A model generated the notes under the pieces. The model searched no databases, was not told the origin of the DNA, and saw only the letters and a program-made list of their open reading frames with translations. A stretch of 64,000 bases of DNA from Oceanihabitans sp. IOP_32 (GTDB lineage Bacteria > Bacteroidota > Bacteroidia > Flavobacteriales > Flavobacteriaceae), in contig NZ_CP040813.1 of assembly GCF_009498295.1 (NCBI RefSeq), positions 1,991,001-2,055,000 on the forward strand, read 5' to 3'. Shown piece after piece: positions 43,637-52,298 of the stretch; within the stretch, counting starts at the first letter, position 1; each line of letters begins with the position of its first letter. Both the position numbers and the translations under genes were made by a program.

Positions 43637-44526
43637 ATATGGTGCATTAATTTCTTTACTTCTTTTGCCAGTATATCACTTAAATCAATCCCATTTGAAG
43701 GATGTGGAATAGTATTACAGGTCACTATTTTTTCTACTCCGGAATCCAACAAATCCCGATAGGCATTACCTGAAAAAACGGCGTGAATACCAACACATAT
43801 TGGTGGTTTCATTCCTGCTTTTTTCAAATGTTGTACGGTTTCAATCATTGTTCTAGCCGTAGAAATAATATCATCTACCAAAATTGGTGTGGCGTTTTTA
43901 TATTTTTCCACATCAGGAACCGAGACTTCTACATCGCGGTCACCGTGACGTACTTTTTGTAAGACGGTAAATGGTGCATCTGCGTTTTTAGCTACTTCAG
44001 ATACCCATTGTTCGCTTTCGGAATCCGGACCTATTAATACTGGGTTTTTTATATTTTCTTTTATCCATTTTGAAATGTCATCTGCAGCGTGAATGACTTT
44101 GTTTGGAATTTGATAGACTTCACCCAATGAGTGTATCCTGTGTAGGTGAGGGTCGACAGTTGTAATGCTATCAGCAAAACCGGAAATTAACTTCCCGAAA
44201 TAGGTAGAGGTAACGCCTTCACCCTCATTAAATATCTTGTCTTGTCGCATATATGCCAAATACGGTGCTACCAAACAAGTACACATAGCACCTAATGAAT
44301 TTGCTGTATGGCTTAAAAAATATAGTGGTAATAATTTCTCATCAGGGTCGTGTAGGGTGCAGACCAAGACCACACATTTATTTTTTACGTCAGATAATAT
44401 GCGCGTGTAGGATTCGCCGTCAGGGAACTTTCGTAAGGTGGTCTTTCCCACTTCAGCATTCATTTTTGTTGCCATTAGCTCTGTTAATTCCTCGTTTCCC
44501 GGAAGGCTAAATAGTATAGTTTTCAT
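43633..44526 (-). CDS. prs: Ribose-phosphate pyrophosphokinase (PRPP synthetase)
   Basis: 297 residues. The PRPP-binding loop PILVDDIISTARTM (about 214-227) and the flexible region GDRDVEVSVPDVEKY mark the family. It makes PRPP from ribose-5-phosphate and ATP for nucleotide synthesis. The length is shorter than class I enzymes (about 315), nearer archaeal type, and it directly neighbours the AMP phosphorylase-like gene, suggesting nucleotide salvage. The gene overlaps the secreted protein gene by 4 nt. Confidence 0.9.
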   Translation of the reverse strand: MKTILFSLPGNEELTELMATKMNAEVGKTTLRKFPDGESYTRILSDVKNKCVVLVCTLHDPDEKLLPLYFLSHTANSLGAMCTCLVAPYLAYMRQDKIFNEGEGVTSTYFGKLISGFADSITTVDPHLHRIHSLGEVYQIPNKVIHAADDISKWIKENIKNPVLIGPDSESEQWVSEVAKNADAPFTVLQKVRHGDRDVEVSVPDVEKYKNATPILVDDIISTARTMIETVQHLKKAGMKPPICVGIHAVFSGNAYRDLLDSGVEKIVTCNTIPHPSNGIDLSDILAKEVKKLMHHI

Positions 44527-44534
44527 TTTATTTT

Positions 44535-46037
44535 TTATTTAATAGTTATAATGTCGTTATGACTGTTCTTGTACTCTAAGGCGTAATTTAATTCACCCTG
44601 CGATTCTGCAAAAAGCGTGAATAGTAAGTCATCTTTTTCAATTTTATCATTCAAATGCACATTCAATAAAATTCCAGCAGATTTAGATTGAGGTGCGCCT
44701 GAAAGTTTGGCAAGCTTTGCTATCTTTCGATTATCAATACGCTTTAGACTGCCTGATTTTTCTGCTCTGATTTCAATTTTATAAGGTGCTAAAACAGGTT
44801 TTGAAAAGCGGCCTTGGGCCTTACAAATGGCAAGGAATTTTTCATAAGCCTGACCAGATGTAAGCACTTCTTTGGCGGTTTCCGTTCCTTTTCCTTTTTC
44901 GACTTTGCCCGAAAGCTCTATAAGTTCTCCAGCCAAAAGCAAGGCTCTTTCCATTAGGTCGATTGGGGCATCTGCCTCATTTTGTAAAACCTTCAATATA
45001 TCGATGGCTTCCAAAGTTGGACCAATCCCTCTTCCTACAGGTTGCGTACCATCAGTAATGACCACTTTCACATTCAACCCGACAGCGTTACCGACTGTTT
45101 CCATATGGTTCTTGAGTTTTTCAGCCATTTCTGCACTTCTGACTTTAGCAGTTTCTCCCACGGGAATATCTATAACAACGTGAGTGGAACCTGCCGCAGA
45201 TTTTTTTGAAAGGACCGAAGCTATGAGTTGCCCTTCGCTATCAATATCCAAGGCCTTCTCAATCTTAATCAGTACATCATCGGCAGGGCTTAATTGCGCT
45301 GTACCACCCCAAACAAAACAACCTCCTTCTTTTTCTACCACAGCCGTTATTTCTTCGGAAGAGAGTGTCACATTGGTCAGTACTTCCATAGTATCTGCTG
45401 TACCTGCTGGCGAAGTGATAGCTCTCGAAGATGTTTTGGGCATCGTAAGCCCATATGCGGCTACAATGGCAACTACCAATGGCGTTGTTCTATTGCCAGG
45501 TAATCCGCCAATACAATGCTTATCGACTACGATTTCCTTGTTCCAATTCAATTGCTTTCCTGAAGCAATCATCGCTTTTGTGAGGTCGGATATTTCATTA
45601 ATATCCATTCGGTCTCCTGCACAGGCGGTGATAAATGCTGAAAGGTGGATATTTGAATAATCTCCTTCAACGATGTCCGTGATAATTTGGTTGTAGGCGT
45701 TATAATCCAATTTTTGATTATAGATTTTTGCCCTGACGTGGCTTAACGATTCAATAGGTTCTAAATGGGAAACGTACAATGTGTCATTGTCGGAAACATT
45801 CAACTTTTTTGCTGCTGCGTCTGAAAGCCCGATTTCGTTAGGCAGCAGTATATCAGAATTTAAGACATTTAGACTTGCAACGATTGAGGTACTTGCATTG
45901 GATATCCTAATTCGAGTCAATGCTTCAAAACCTTCTGAAATACAGACGTGACAATCCTCACGCATATACACCACATTTTCGTTTTGGGTGTAGATGCCGA
46001 GGTGTTTGTATTTTAATATGTTTGAGTGTTGTTCCAT
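44535..46037 (-). CDS. Thymidine/AMP phosphorylase (archaeal-type)
   Basis: 500 residues, longer than bacterial DeoA (about 440) by an N-terminal extension domain of about 90 residues, the architecture of archaeal AMP phosphorylases. The catalytic segment DKHCIGGLPGNRTTPLVVAI and the SSRAITSPAGTADTMEVL region are intact. The reaction releases a base and ribose-1,5-bisphosphate from NMP, or thymine from thymidine. With prs 8 nt downstream it could recycle nucleotides; the other archaeal pathway enzymes (R15P isomerase, Rubisco) are not visible here. Confidence 0.9.
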   Translation of the reverse strand: MEQHSNILKYKHLGIYTQNENVVYMREDCHVCISEGFEALTRIRISNASTSIVASLNVLNSDILLPNEIGLSDAAAKKLNVSDNDTLYVSHLEPIESLSHVRAKIYNQKLDYNAYNQIITDIVEGDYSNIHLSAFITACAGDRMDINEISDLTKAMIASGKQLNWNKEIVVDKHCIGGLPGNRTTPLVVAIVAAYGLTMPKTSSRAITSPAGTADTMEVLTNVTLSSEEITAVVEKEGGCFVWGGTAQLSPADDVLIKIEKALDIDSEGQLIASVLSKKSAAGSTHVVIDIPVGETAKVRSAEMAEKLKNHMETVGNAVGLNVKVVITDGTQPVGRGIGPTLEAIDILKVLQNEADAPIDLMERALLLAGELIELSGKVEKGKGTETAKEVLTSGQAYEKFLAICKAQGRFSKPVLAPYKIEIRAEKSGSLKRIDNRKIAKLAKLSGAPQSKSAGILLNVHLNDKIEKDDLLFTLFAESQGELNYALEYKNSHNDIITIK

Positions 46038-46040
46038 AGT

Positions 46041-47417
46041 TTATTTTATTTCTTCAATGCTATATAATTGTGGGATTTCAGCATCCCACCCATAGGTCTC
46101 CTTGATACCTTTTTGTAGTGCTTCTGCACTTTCTTTTTCACCGTGCACTATGAAAATCCGCTCTGGTTTATTATTTATTTTACGCATCCAATCCATAAGT
46201 TCTGTATGGTCTGCATGTGCCGAAAGTCCTTCGATTTCTGCAACTTCCATATGAAATGGCACCCATTTTCCGTACACTTTTAATTCCTTATCGCCTTCCA
46301 ATAGCTTTCTTCCACGAGTGCCTTCAGCTTGATACCCCACAAAAAGTAAGGTGTTATTTGGATTTTGTGCCTGTGTTTCAAGGTAGTTGAGCATTCTGCC
46401 GCCAGTAAGCATTCCACTTCCCGCAATCACGATTTTTGGCTTGTTATCTGTTCTTAATTCCATAGTTTCCCGATAACTACTTACGACCGTGAAATGTGAG
46501 CACATTTCATCACATTCATTGTCCTCTAATCTGTGCCAATCCCTTGTACGGTGGAAGAGTTCGAGTACATTCGCTCCCATTGGACTGTCCATTATCATTT
46601 GTACTTTCGGTATTTTGTTCTCTTTTACTAATCTCCAAAAAATGAGCATCATCAATTGGGCACGTTCTACCGAAAAGCTTGGAATAAACAGGCTGCCACC
46701 TCTATTGATGGTATCGTTGACCAATTTTTCAATATGTGGAAGTGCTTCTATTTCATCGGGATGAAACCTTCCACCATAAGTGGATTCAATGAAAAGCACA
46801 TCCGCTTTTTTTGGTTTAAGGGGTGGATAGAGCAATAAATCATTGGTTCTACCAATGTCTCCTGAAAAGACAAAACGTTTTCCGTGCACATCCAACTCAA
46901 TATAGGTTGCACCCAGAATATGTCCGTTGTATTGGAAGCGAGCCCTAATACCATCAAATAACGGAATCCATTGTGATTGTGGAATTCCTTTAAAGTGTGG
47001 GATAGTTTTTTCTACATCCTTTAAATCGTATAATGGTTCTGCGGGACTATGTTTGGAATAGCCTTCCTTATTGGCACGTTCGGCTTCTTGCTCCTGTATT
47101 TTTGCACTATCATTCAAAATGATTTTTGCAATGTCCAAAGTAGGATTCGTACCATAAATGGGACCATTGAAGCCTTGTTTTACCAATCTGGGTAAATAAC
47201 CTGTATGGTCCATATGACCGTGGGTAAGCAAAACAGCATCAATATCACCTACATTAACAGGTGGGTACTCCCAGTTTTTAAGGCGTAATTCCTTTAACCC
47301 TTGGAAGAGGCCACAGTCTATAAGTATCTTTTTATCTCCTGTGTCCACTAAATATTTTGAGCCGGTTACCGTACCTGCTGCACCTAAAAAGTGAATATTT
47401 ATTTTATTGTTATCCAT
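46041..47417 (-). CDS. MBL-fold beta-CASP ribonuclease-like protein
   Basis: 458 residues. Metal site LLTHGHMDHTG (HxHxDH) at about 64-74, the beta-CASP segment with FIPSFSVERAQLMMLIFWRL and IAGSGMLTGG, and C-terminal LSAHADHTELMDW and VHGEKESAEAL. This is the CPSF/RNase J-like family acting on RNA. It lies in an operon of nucleotide and stress genes (3 nt from the phosphorylase), compatible with an RNA turnover role supplying nucleotides. Family is firm, substrate inferred. Confidence 0.9.
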   Translation of the reverse strand: MDNNKINIHFLGAAGTVTGSKYLVDTGDKKILIDCGLFQGLKELRLKNWEYPPVNVGDIDAVLLTHGHMDHTGYLPRLVKQGFNGPIYGTNPTLDIAKIILNDSAKIQEQEAERANKEGYSKHSPAEPLYDLKDVEKTIPHFKGIPQSQWIPLFDGIRARFQYNGHILGATYIELDVHGKRFVFSGDIGRTNDLLLYPPLKPKKADVLFIESTYGGRFHPDEIEALPHIEKLVNDTINRGGSLFIPSFSVERAQLMMLIFWRLVKENKIPKVQMIMDSPMGANVLELFHRTRDWHRLEDNECDEMCSHFTVVSSYRETMELRTDNKPKIVIAGSGMLTGGRMLNYLETQAQNPNNTLLFVGYQAEGTRGRKLLEGDKELKVYGKWVPFHMEVAEIEGLSAHADHTELMDWMRKINNKPERIFIVHGEKESAEALQKGIKETYGWDAEIPQLYSIEEIK

Positions 47418-47432
47418 CTTTATAGTATTTAT

Positions 47433-47687
47433 TTAGAGTCCACCACAGCAAGAAGGTGTATTTCCTTTATCTTGTTTTGATTTGCTCAATTCCACTATTT
47501 CTTTATATAGATTACGAGAATCCTCTTTAATAAAAAGAGCCAATTTCTTTACTGATTTAGGTTCAAAGTGAACCATTTCCAATAATATCTCAAGGGCTTC
47601 TTCAAGTAGTTTAGAGTCATCTTCCAATGCTTGGTAAAATGGCTCTAAATCTATACTGTCCTTTTCTTTCAGTTCATCTGTTTTCAT
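47433..47687 (-). CDS. Small hypothetical protein, 84 aa
   Basis: 84 residues, acidic and helical, with a C-terminal CCGG-L tail (NTPSCCGGL). The central section (LLEEALEILLEMVHFEPKSV) forms two helices. It lies 15 nt before the MBL gene. The terminal Cys pair could bind metal. No family recognised. Confidence 0.6.
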   Translation of the reverse strand: MKTDELKEKDSIDLEPFYQALEDDSKLLEEALEILLEMVHFEPKSVKKLALFIKEDSRNLYKEIVELSKSKQDKGNTPSCCGGL

Positions 47688-47723
47688 TTGTTCTATTTTT
47701 AAATTAAAAATGTATGTAGTGCT

Positions 47724-48566
47724 TTATTGAATTCTACATAGTTCTCTTGAATCTTCGAGAATCTTTTTGTGCCTTGACTTTGGCACTCCTACTTGTTCTA
47801 AAACTTTTGGGTTTTCGTGAAGCTCTTTGCAGAGCACAAGACCTTTATCCAATAATTTCGTTTTTTCGGCCTTAGTAAGCGTTGTTATTGCTGTTAATGG
47901 ATGTAGCCCCGACTTATCTATTCTGTCTTTTAACCCGTTATCCATTGGGTAATCCCAACTTGTCAATAATAGCCCAACGCATTTACCATATTGTACCGCA
48001 TCACTTGTAAATCGTGTATTTGTATAGACGCCTCCTTTGTGAAGTTTAGTATCGTGACCTTTTTGGCGTTCCCAATTTTTTTCTACATCTAAAAATCTTG
48101 AATTGATGTATAATGGAATCTTCACGTTGCAAACTCGGCCTTGATCGCTATGGTATTTGCATTCAATCATATAATGATTATTGTCTTTTTGCGCTATCAC
48201 ATCTATTTCGTGTTGAACACAATTACCTTGGACAATAACATCAACTTCTGTATCAAAACCTTCGTGTGCCAATAGTTTGCCTACTAATTTTTCAAATGGA
48301 AAACCGGTTGGACCTAGTTCCATTAAAGCTTTTTTGAGCTTGTACTTTGAGGCACTTACCCTAGATTTTCGTTTTAGCATCTTGAAAGCCAACTGATAGA
48401 TTTTTTTGGTTGTCATTCCTTCTTCAATCTGCTCTTGTACTTTCCGGGCTATATCTTGAATAATATCCTCATCTGCCCGTGAACGCCGCAGGGAGTTGAT
48501 GAGTTTGTTTACATCAAAGGCTTCGTACTCACCAGAGTATTTTTTTATTAAGACTGATTTATTCAT
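47724..48566 (-). CDS. ATP-cone domain fused to a Mrr-like nuclease domain
   Basis: 280 residues. The N-terminal 90 residues are an ATP-cone (KKYSGEYEAFDVNKLINSLR, then MTTKKIYQLAFKML), the nucleotide sensor of ribonucleotide reductase and NrdR. The next part (ALMELGPTGFPFEKLVGKLL, then HEIDVIAQKDNNHYMIECKY) has the D-x(n)-ExK restriction-endonuclease fold of Mrr-like enzymes. An ATP or dATP level sensor coupled to a nuclease is an unusual pairing. It lies between Usp and small-protein genes in the stress block. Not an NrdR regulator: no zinc ribbon is present. Confidence 0.85.
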   Translation of the reverse strand: MNKSVLIKKYSGEYEAFDVNKLINSLRRSRADEDIIQDIARKVQEQIEEGMTTKKIYQLAFKMLKRKSRVSASKYKLKKALMELGPTGFPFEKLVGKLLAHEGFDTEVDVIVQGNCVQHEIDVIAQKDNNHYMIECKYHSDQGRVCNVKIPLYINSRFLDVEKNWERQKGHDTKLHKGGVYTNTRFTSDAVQYGKCVGLLLTSWDYPMDNGLKDRIDKSGLHPLTAITTLTKAEKTKLLDKGLVLCKELHENPKVLEQVGVPKSRHKKILEDSRELCRIQ

Positions 48567-48568
48567 TG

Positions 48569-49399
48569 TTACATTTTAATAGTCATTACTGGTAATTCGG
48601 AGTGATTGGTTACACCCTCTGCGATGCTTTTAGAGAATAAGCTTAAAAAGCCTGTACGTCCGTGAGTACACATTGCGATTAAATCGGCATTTTTATATCG
48701 TAAATAATTGTTTATCCCTGTTTCTACGTCTGGTTCGTTATATACATTCATTGAGAAGTTATCCAAATCGGGGAATTTTTTCAGGAACTCCTTGATGGGA
48801 TCCAACCCTTGTTCTATACTGTTAAAATCGGTCTGAGTATTGACCCTCAATAAATGGATATGTGTGCCGCATTTTTCAGCAATCGAAATAACTTGCTTAA
48901 ATGCATCGCTTACATCTTGAAGAAAATCTGAAACAAAAACGATATCCTTAAAAGGAAAGGATACTTCTTCATCCTTGACTACAACAACTGGTACATCAGC
49001 TTTCCTAACAATTTTTTCTACGTTGCTTCCCATTAACTCACGTATACCGCCTCGGGTGCCACTACTTCCCGTAACTATAAAATCGTGATGAAAATGACCC
49101 GAATGTTTAAGGATATTTGCCTGACCACCATCAAATTTAAGAAAAGTCCTGCATTCAAGGCCTTGTCGTTCTGCTTTTTTCTCCAGTTCTCTCAGGTAGG
49201 CTTTTGCGATGCCTATTTGCTTTACTGTTTCTGGGTACTGTTTTTCTTTTTGTTTATCCAACTTTACCCATTCTACCGGGGTTTTCATCAAATGGAAAAA
49301 ATGGATTTCGGAATTGTAAAGCTTTGCCATTTCAATTCCGAGTTCTTCTGCTTTATTGCAATTTTTTGAAAAGTCTGTTGGTACGAGTATGTTTTTCAT
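48569..49399 (-). CDS. Universal stress protein, tandem Usp domains
   Basis: 276 residues, two Usp domains. The first runs from MKNILVPTDFSKNCNKAEEL to the GSSGTRGGIRELMGSNVEK nucleotide loop (Gly/Ser), the second ends with THGRTGFLSLFSKSIAEG and LPVMTIKM. UspA-like ATP-binding folds act in energy and redox stress; tandem forms usually act as monomers. Two nt separate it from the ATP-cone gene. Confidence 0.93.
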   Translation of the reverse strand: MKNILVPTDFSKNCNKAEELGIEMAKLYNSEIHFFHLMKTPVEWVKLDKQKEKQYPETVKQIGIAKAYLRELEKKAERQGLECRTFLKFDGGQANILKHSGHFHHDFIVTGSSGTRGGIRELMGSNVEKIVRKADVPVVVVKDEEVSFPFKDIVFVSDFLQDVSDAFKQVISIAEKCGTHIHLLRVNTQTDFNSIEQGLDPIKEFLKKFPDLDNFSMNVYNEPDVETGINNYLRYKNADLIAMCTHGRTGFLSLFSKSIAEGVTNHSELPVMTIKM

Positions 49400-49417
49400 A
49401 ATATTTGTTTTTAACTA

Positions 49418-50413
49418 TTAATTAATGCTAATTTCATTTCCAGAAGGTTTTTGTTTTTCAAAACAATCCAGATTATATATGGTTGTTTCTGCAATATTGG
49501 TCAATACGGTTTTGGTTAAAAAAGCTTGATGGCTTGTAATTAGTACATTGTTGAAAGTCATTAAGCGTGCAATCACATCGTCTTGCAAAATGTCATCGGA
49601 ATGGTCTTCAAAGAACAATCCTTCTTCTTCCTCATAAACATCCAGTCCTAAATACCCTATTTTTTTAGTTTTCAATCCTTCGATAACTGCCTTGGTGTCC
49701 ACCAACCCACCACGACTTGTATTGATGAGCATTACTCCAGATTTCATTAGTGCTATATGCTCTTTATTTATTAAATGTTTTGTTGAAGCTTTTAATGGCA
49801 CGTGCAGGCTTATTATATCTGCGTGCTTACAGAGCGTCGCACAATCTGAATAGATTACGCCATATTTATCAATTAGGTCTTTGCTTTCTTCTATATCCTG
49901 GGCAAGAATATTGCAGCCGAATCCGTGAAGTATTTTTACGAGTACAGACCCTATTTTTCCTGTTCCAATCACGCCAACGGTTTTCCCATTTAGGTCAAAA
50001 CCAGTGAGACCGTTTAATGAAAAGTTTTGTTCGCGCACTCTATTGTGGGCTTTAATCAGTCTTCGGTTTAATGCAAGTATCAAAGCCATTGTATGTTCTG
50101 CAATGGCATAAGGTGAATAGGCTGGGACACGGGCCACTTTTATATTCAATTCAGCTGCTTTTTCTAAATCGACGTGATTGAAACCTGCCGAACGTAATGC
50201 GATAAATTTTATGCCTAGTTTGTGTAAAATATCCAAAACTTCCGAAGAGGCATCGTCACTTGAGAAAAGTGCTATGGCCTTTGAACCTTCTGCCAATAAG
50301 GCGGTTTCCTTTGTTAGCCTAAATTCCAGAAAATTCAATTGATGTTTTCCTTTATTAGCGTTTTCAATGGAAGGCTTATCGAATTTATGTGTGCTGTATA
50401 TGGTTGTTTTCAT
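49418..50413 (-). CDS. D-2-hydroxyacid dehydrogenase (D-lactate dehydrogenase-like)
   Basis: 331 residues. NAD-binding GVIGTGKIGSVL at about 145-156, conserved Arg/Glu/His triad regions (NTSRGGLVDTKA; the DVYEEEEGLFFED segment typical of D-LDH; SHQAFLT catalytic His). It reduces pyruvate to D-lactate with NADH or a related acid, restoring NAD under oxygen limitation. Neighbours PFK by 3 nt, so fermentation-style redox balancing is a likely role. Confidence 0.9.
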   Translation of the reverse strand: MKTTIYSTHKFDKPSIENANKGKHQLNFLEFRLTKETALLAEGSKAIALFSSDDASSEVLDILHKLGIKFIALRSAGFNHVDLEKAAELNIKVARVPAYSPYAIAEHTMALILALNRRLIKAHNRVREQNFSLNGLTGFDLNGKTVGVIGTGKIGSVLVKILHGFGCNILAQDIEESKDLIDKYGVIYSDCATLCKHADIISLHVPLKASTKHLINKEHIALMKSGVMLINTSRGGLVDTKAVIEGLKTKKIGYLGLDVYEEEEGLFFEDHSDDILQDDVIARLMTFNNVLITSHQAFLTKTVLTNIAETTIYNLDCFEKQKPSGNEISIN

Positions 50414-50416
50414 AAT

Positions 50417-51391
50417 TTATGTTCCAAATAGTTCTAAAAGTTCGTGCAATTCTTTATTGACCTGATGTTGCTTGACCACTTCATTAAAAGGGGTTAAGTG
50501 CAATTGATTGTTTAAAATCCCGACCATTACATTCTTTTTACTTTGTAAAAGTGATTTTACGGCTTCCACCCCAAGCCTAATACCCAACATCCTATCTAAA
50601 GCAGAAGGATTTCCACCACGCTGTACGTGCCCAAGTTTTGTAATTCGTAAATCGACATTGGGGTTGACTTCCTTTATTTTTGAAGAAACAAGTTCGGCAC
50701 CAATTTCGTCACCTTCAGAAACTACGATTAGAAAAGCATCCTCGCTATCGTAATTTTTCACCTTACCCAAAAGGTTAATAAAGTCCGTACCGCTCTCCGG
50801 AATTAATATGGCGTCCGCACCAACCATCAATCCAGAATGAATACCGATGTAACCCGAATCCCTTCCCATTACTTCAACAATGAACACACGGTTATGGGAT
50901 TCGGCAGTATCCCTTATTTTATCAATGTTTTCAATGGCTGTGTTAACAGCGGAATCGAAACCAAGGGTGTAATCCGTACCCGAAATATCGTTGTCAATAG
51001 TCCCGGGAATCCCTACGAATGGGATATCGCATATCTCTGAAAAAGCCAATAGACCTTTAAAAGTACCATCACCACCTATGGCAATTAAAGCGTCTATTTT
51101 GTTTGCATTTAGGGTTTGCAGGGCTTTTTTTCGACCTTCCAGTTCGAGAAAACGTTTGCTTCGTGCGGTCTTTAGAATTGTGCCACCCTTTTGGGTCAGT
51201 TTTTGTAATTCGTGTGATTTAAATTGAACCAAGTCACCGTCTATCAATCCTTCATATCCTTTTCTAAAACCACTAACTTTTATACCAGTTGCTTCAGCCG
51301 TTTTTGCAATGGCGTACAAGGCTGAATTCATCCCTGGACTATCACCTCCAGAGGTAAATACACCTATATGTTTAATTTTATTAGTATTCAT
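50417..51391 (-). CDS. pfkA: ATP-dependent 6-phosphofructokinase
   Basis: 324 residues, normal. ATP site FTSGGDSPGMNSALYAIAKT, GGDGTFKGL with Gly-Asp-Gly, catalytic IPGTIDNDISGTDYTLGFDS, and MGRDSGYIGIHS. All active-site residues look intact; the residue after GGDG (Thr) fits the ATP-using form. It commits fructose-6-phosphate to glycolysis. Overlaps the hydrolase by 11 nt. Confidence 0.95.
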   Translation of the reverse strand: MNTNKIKHIGVFTSGGDSPGMNSALYAIAKTAEATGIKVSGFRKGYEGLIDGDLVQFKSHELQKLTQKGGTILKTARSKRFLELEGRKKALQTLNANKIDALIAIGGDGTFKGLLAFSEICDIPFVGIPGTIDNDISGTDYTLGFDSAVNTAIENIDKIRDTAESHNRVFIVEVMGRDSGYIGIHSGLMVGADAILIPESGTDFINLLGKVKNYDSEDAFLIVVSEGDEIGAELVSSKIKEVNPNVDLRITKLGHVQRGGNPSALDRMLGIRLGVEAVKSLLQSKKNVMVGILNNQLHLTPFNEVVKQHQVNKELHELLELFGT

Positions 51392-52298
51392 TTAAAATTG
51401 TTTTTTGTGATTTTTTATCTGAAACAGAAAAATCTTGGATGGTCTTCCATACAAATTCTGCTTCTTTTAGAAAGAACTGATGGTCTCCCCCTGTAGAGGT
51501 AACAGTTTTTACGTTTGTAAATTCTCTTGATAAGTCTATAGCATTTTTGAGCGGTGCAGTAGTGTCCTTTGCTCCGTGAATGAAAAGCACTTTTGTGTTT
51601 CTAATCTTTCTTGCAATCCCGTATAAATCTGTTTTTAGGATTATCCTCGTAAGCGAATAATAGTAGCTCTGCCAATGGTGTTTTTTTGCATCTTCATAAA
51701 CATCATCCGTGAGGTTGTCTGGTTTAAATGCACGCGACATAAAAATGGGATGAATCATACAGATGTATTTAGAGAATCTGCTTGTTGATATTCTGTTCAC
51801 AAAGGAATGTGAGGACATAATTTTTTTAAATTCATCTGCATCCTGATAAACAGGTATTCCAATAAAAATGCCTGCTTTGAGCCAATTTGAGTGTTTTTCC
51901 AATAGGGCCATTGAAATTATAGCGCCCATAGAATGACCGGCAACTATGGTTTTTCCATCATTGAATCCTTCTTTTTGCAAAACCAATTCTAAAGCTTTAA
52001 GTTGAACTGAAAGCGAATAATCACTTTGTGGTTTTGGCGAATCACCAAAACCCAAAAGGTCTATTAATAGCAAAGTGTGTGTTTTTGAAATGCTTTCTAA
52101 ATTGCGTTTCCAATAATTCAATGACCCTGTCAAACCGTGCAGCAAAACGAGTTTGTTTTCACCCGCACCTATAATTTCATAATTTAAGAGTGTTTTGTCA
52201 GCATCATAAGCTGGGTGCTTAACAATCTTATAATGTTGATATCCTGCTATAGAGACCACAGGAAAAATGAAAAATATGGATATGAGTAGTAATGTCAT
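51381..52298 (-). CDS. Alpha/beta hydrolase, membrane-anchored
   Basis: 305 residues. A single N-terminal hydrophobic segment (about 1-18, LLISIFFIFPVVSIAGYQ) anchors or exports it. Nucleophile elbow AGHSMGAII, acid VLFIHGAKDTTAPL, and late histidine STGGDHQFFLKE complete the triad. Substrate unknown; lipase or esterase-like. It overlaps both neighbours (symporter and PFK), so it is co-translated with them. Confidence 0.85.
   Translation of the reverse strand: MTLLLISIFFIFPVVSIAGYQHYKIVKHPAYDADKTLLNYEIIGAGENKLVLLHGLTGSLNYWKRNLESISKTHTLLLIDLLGFGDSPKPQSDYSLSVQLKALELVLQKEGFNDGKTIVAGHSMGAIISMALLEKHSNWLKAGIFIGIPVYQDADEFKKIMSSHSFVNRISTSRFSKYICMIHPIFMSRAFKPDNLTDDVYEDAKKHHWQSYYYSLTRIILKTDLYGIARKIRNTKVLFIHGAKDTTAPLKNAIDLSREFTNVKTVTSTGGDHQFFLKEAEFVWKTIQDFSVSDKKSQKTILNEY

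Noticed and set aside
47724-48566. NrdR-type repressor, because of the ATP-cone
   Set aside because: No N-terminal zinc ribbon, and the C-terminal half is nuclease-like.
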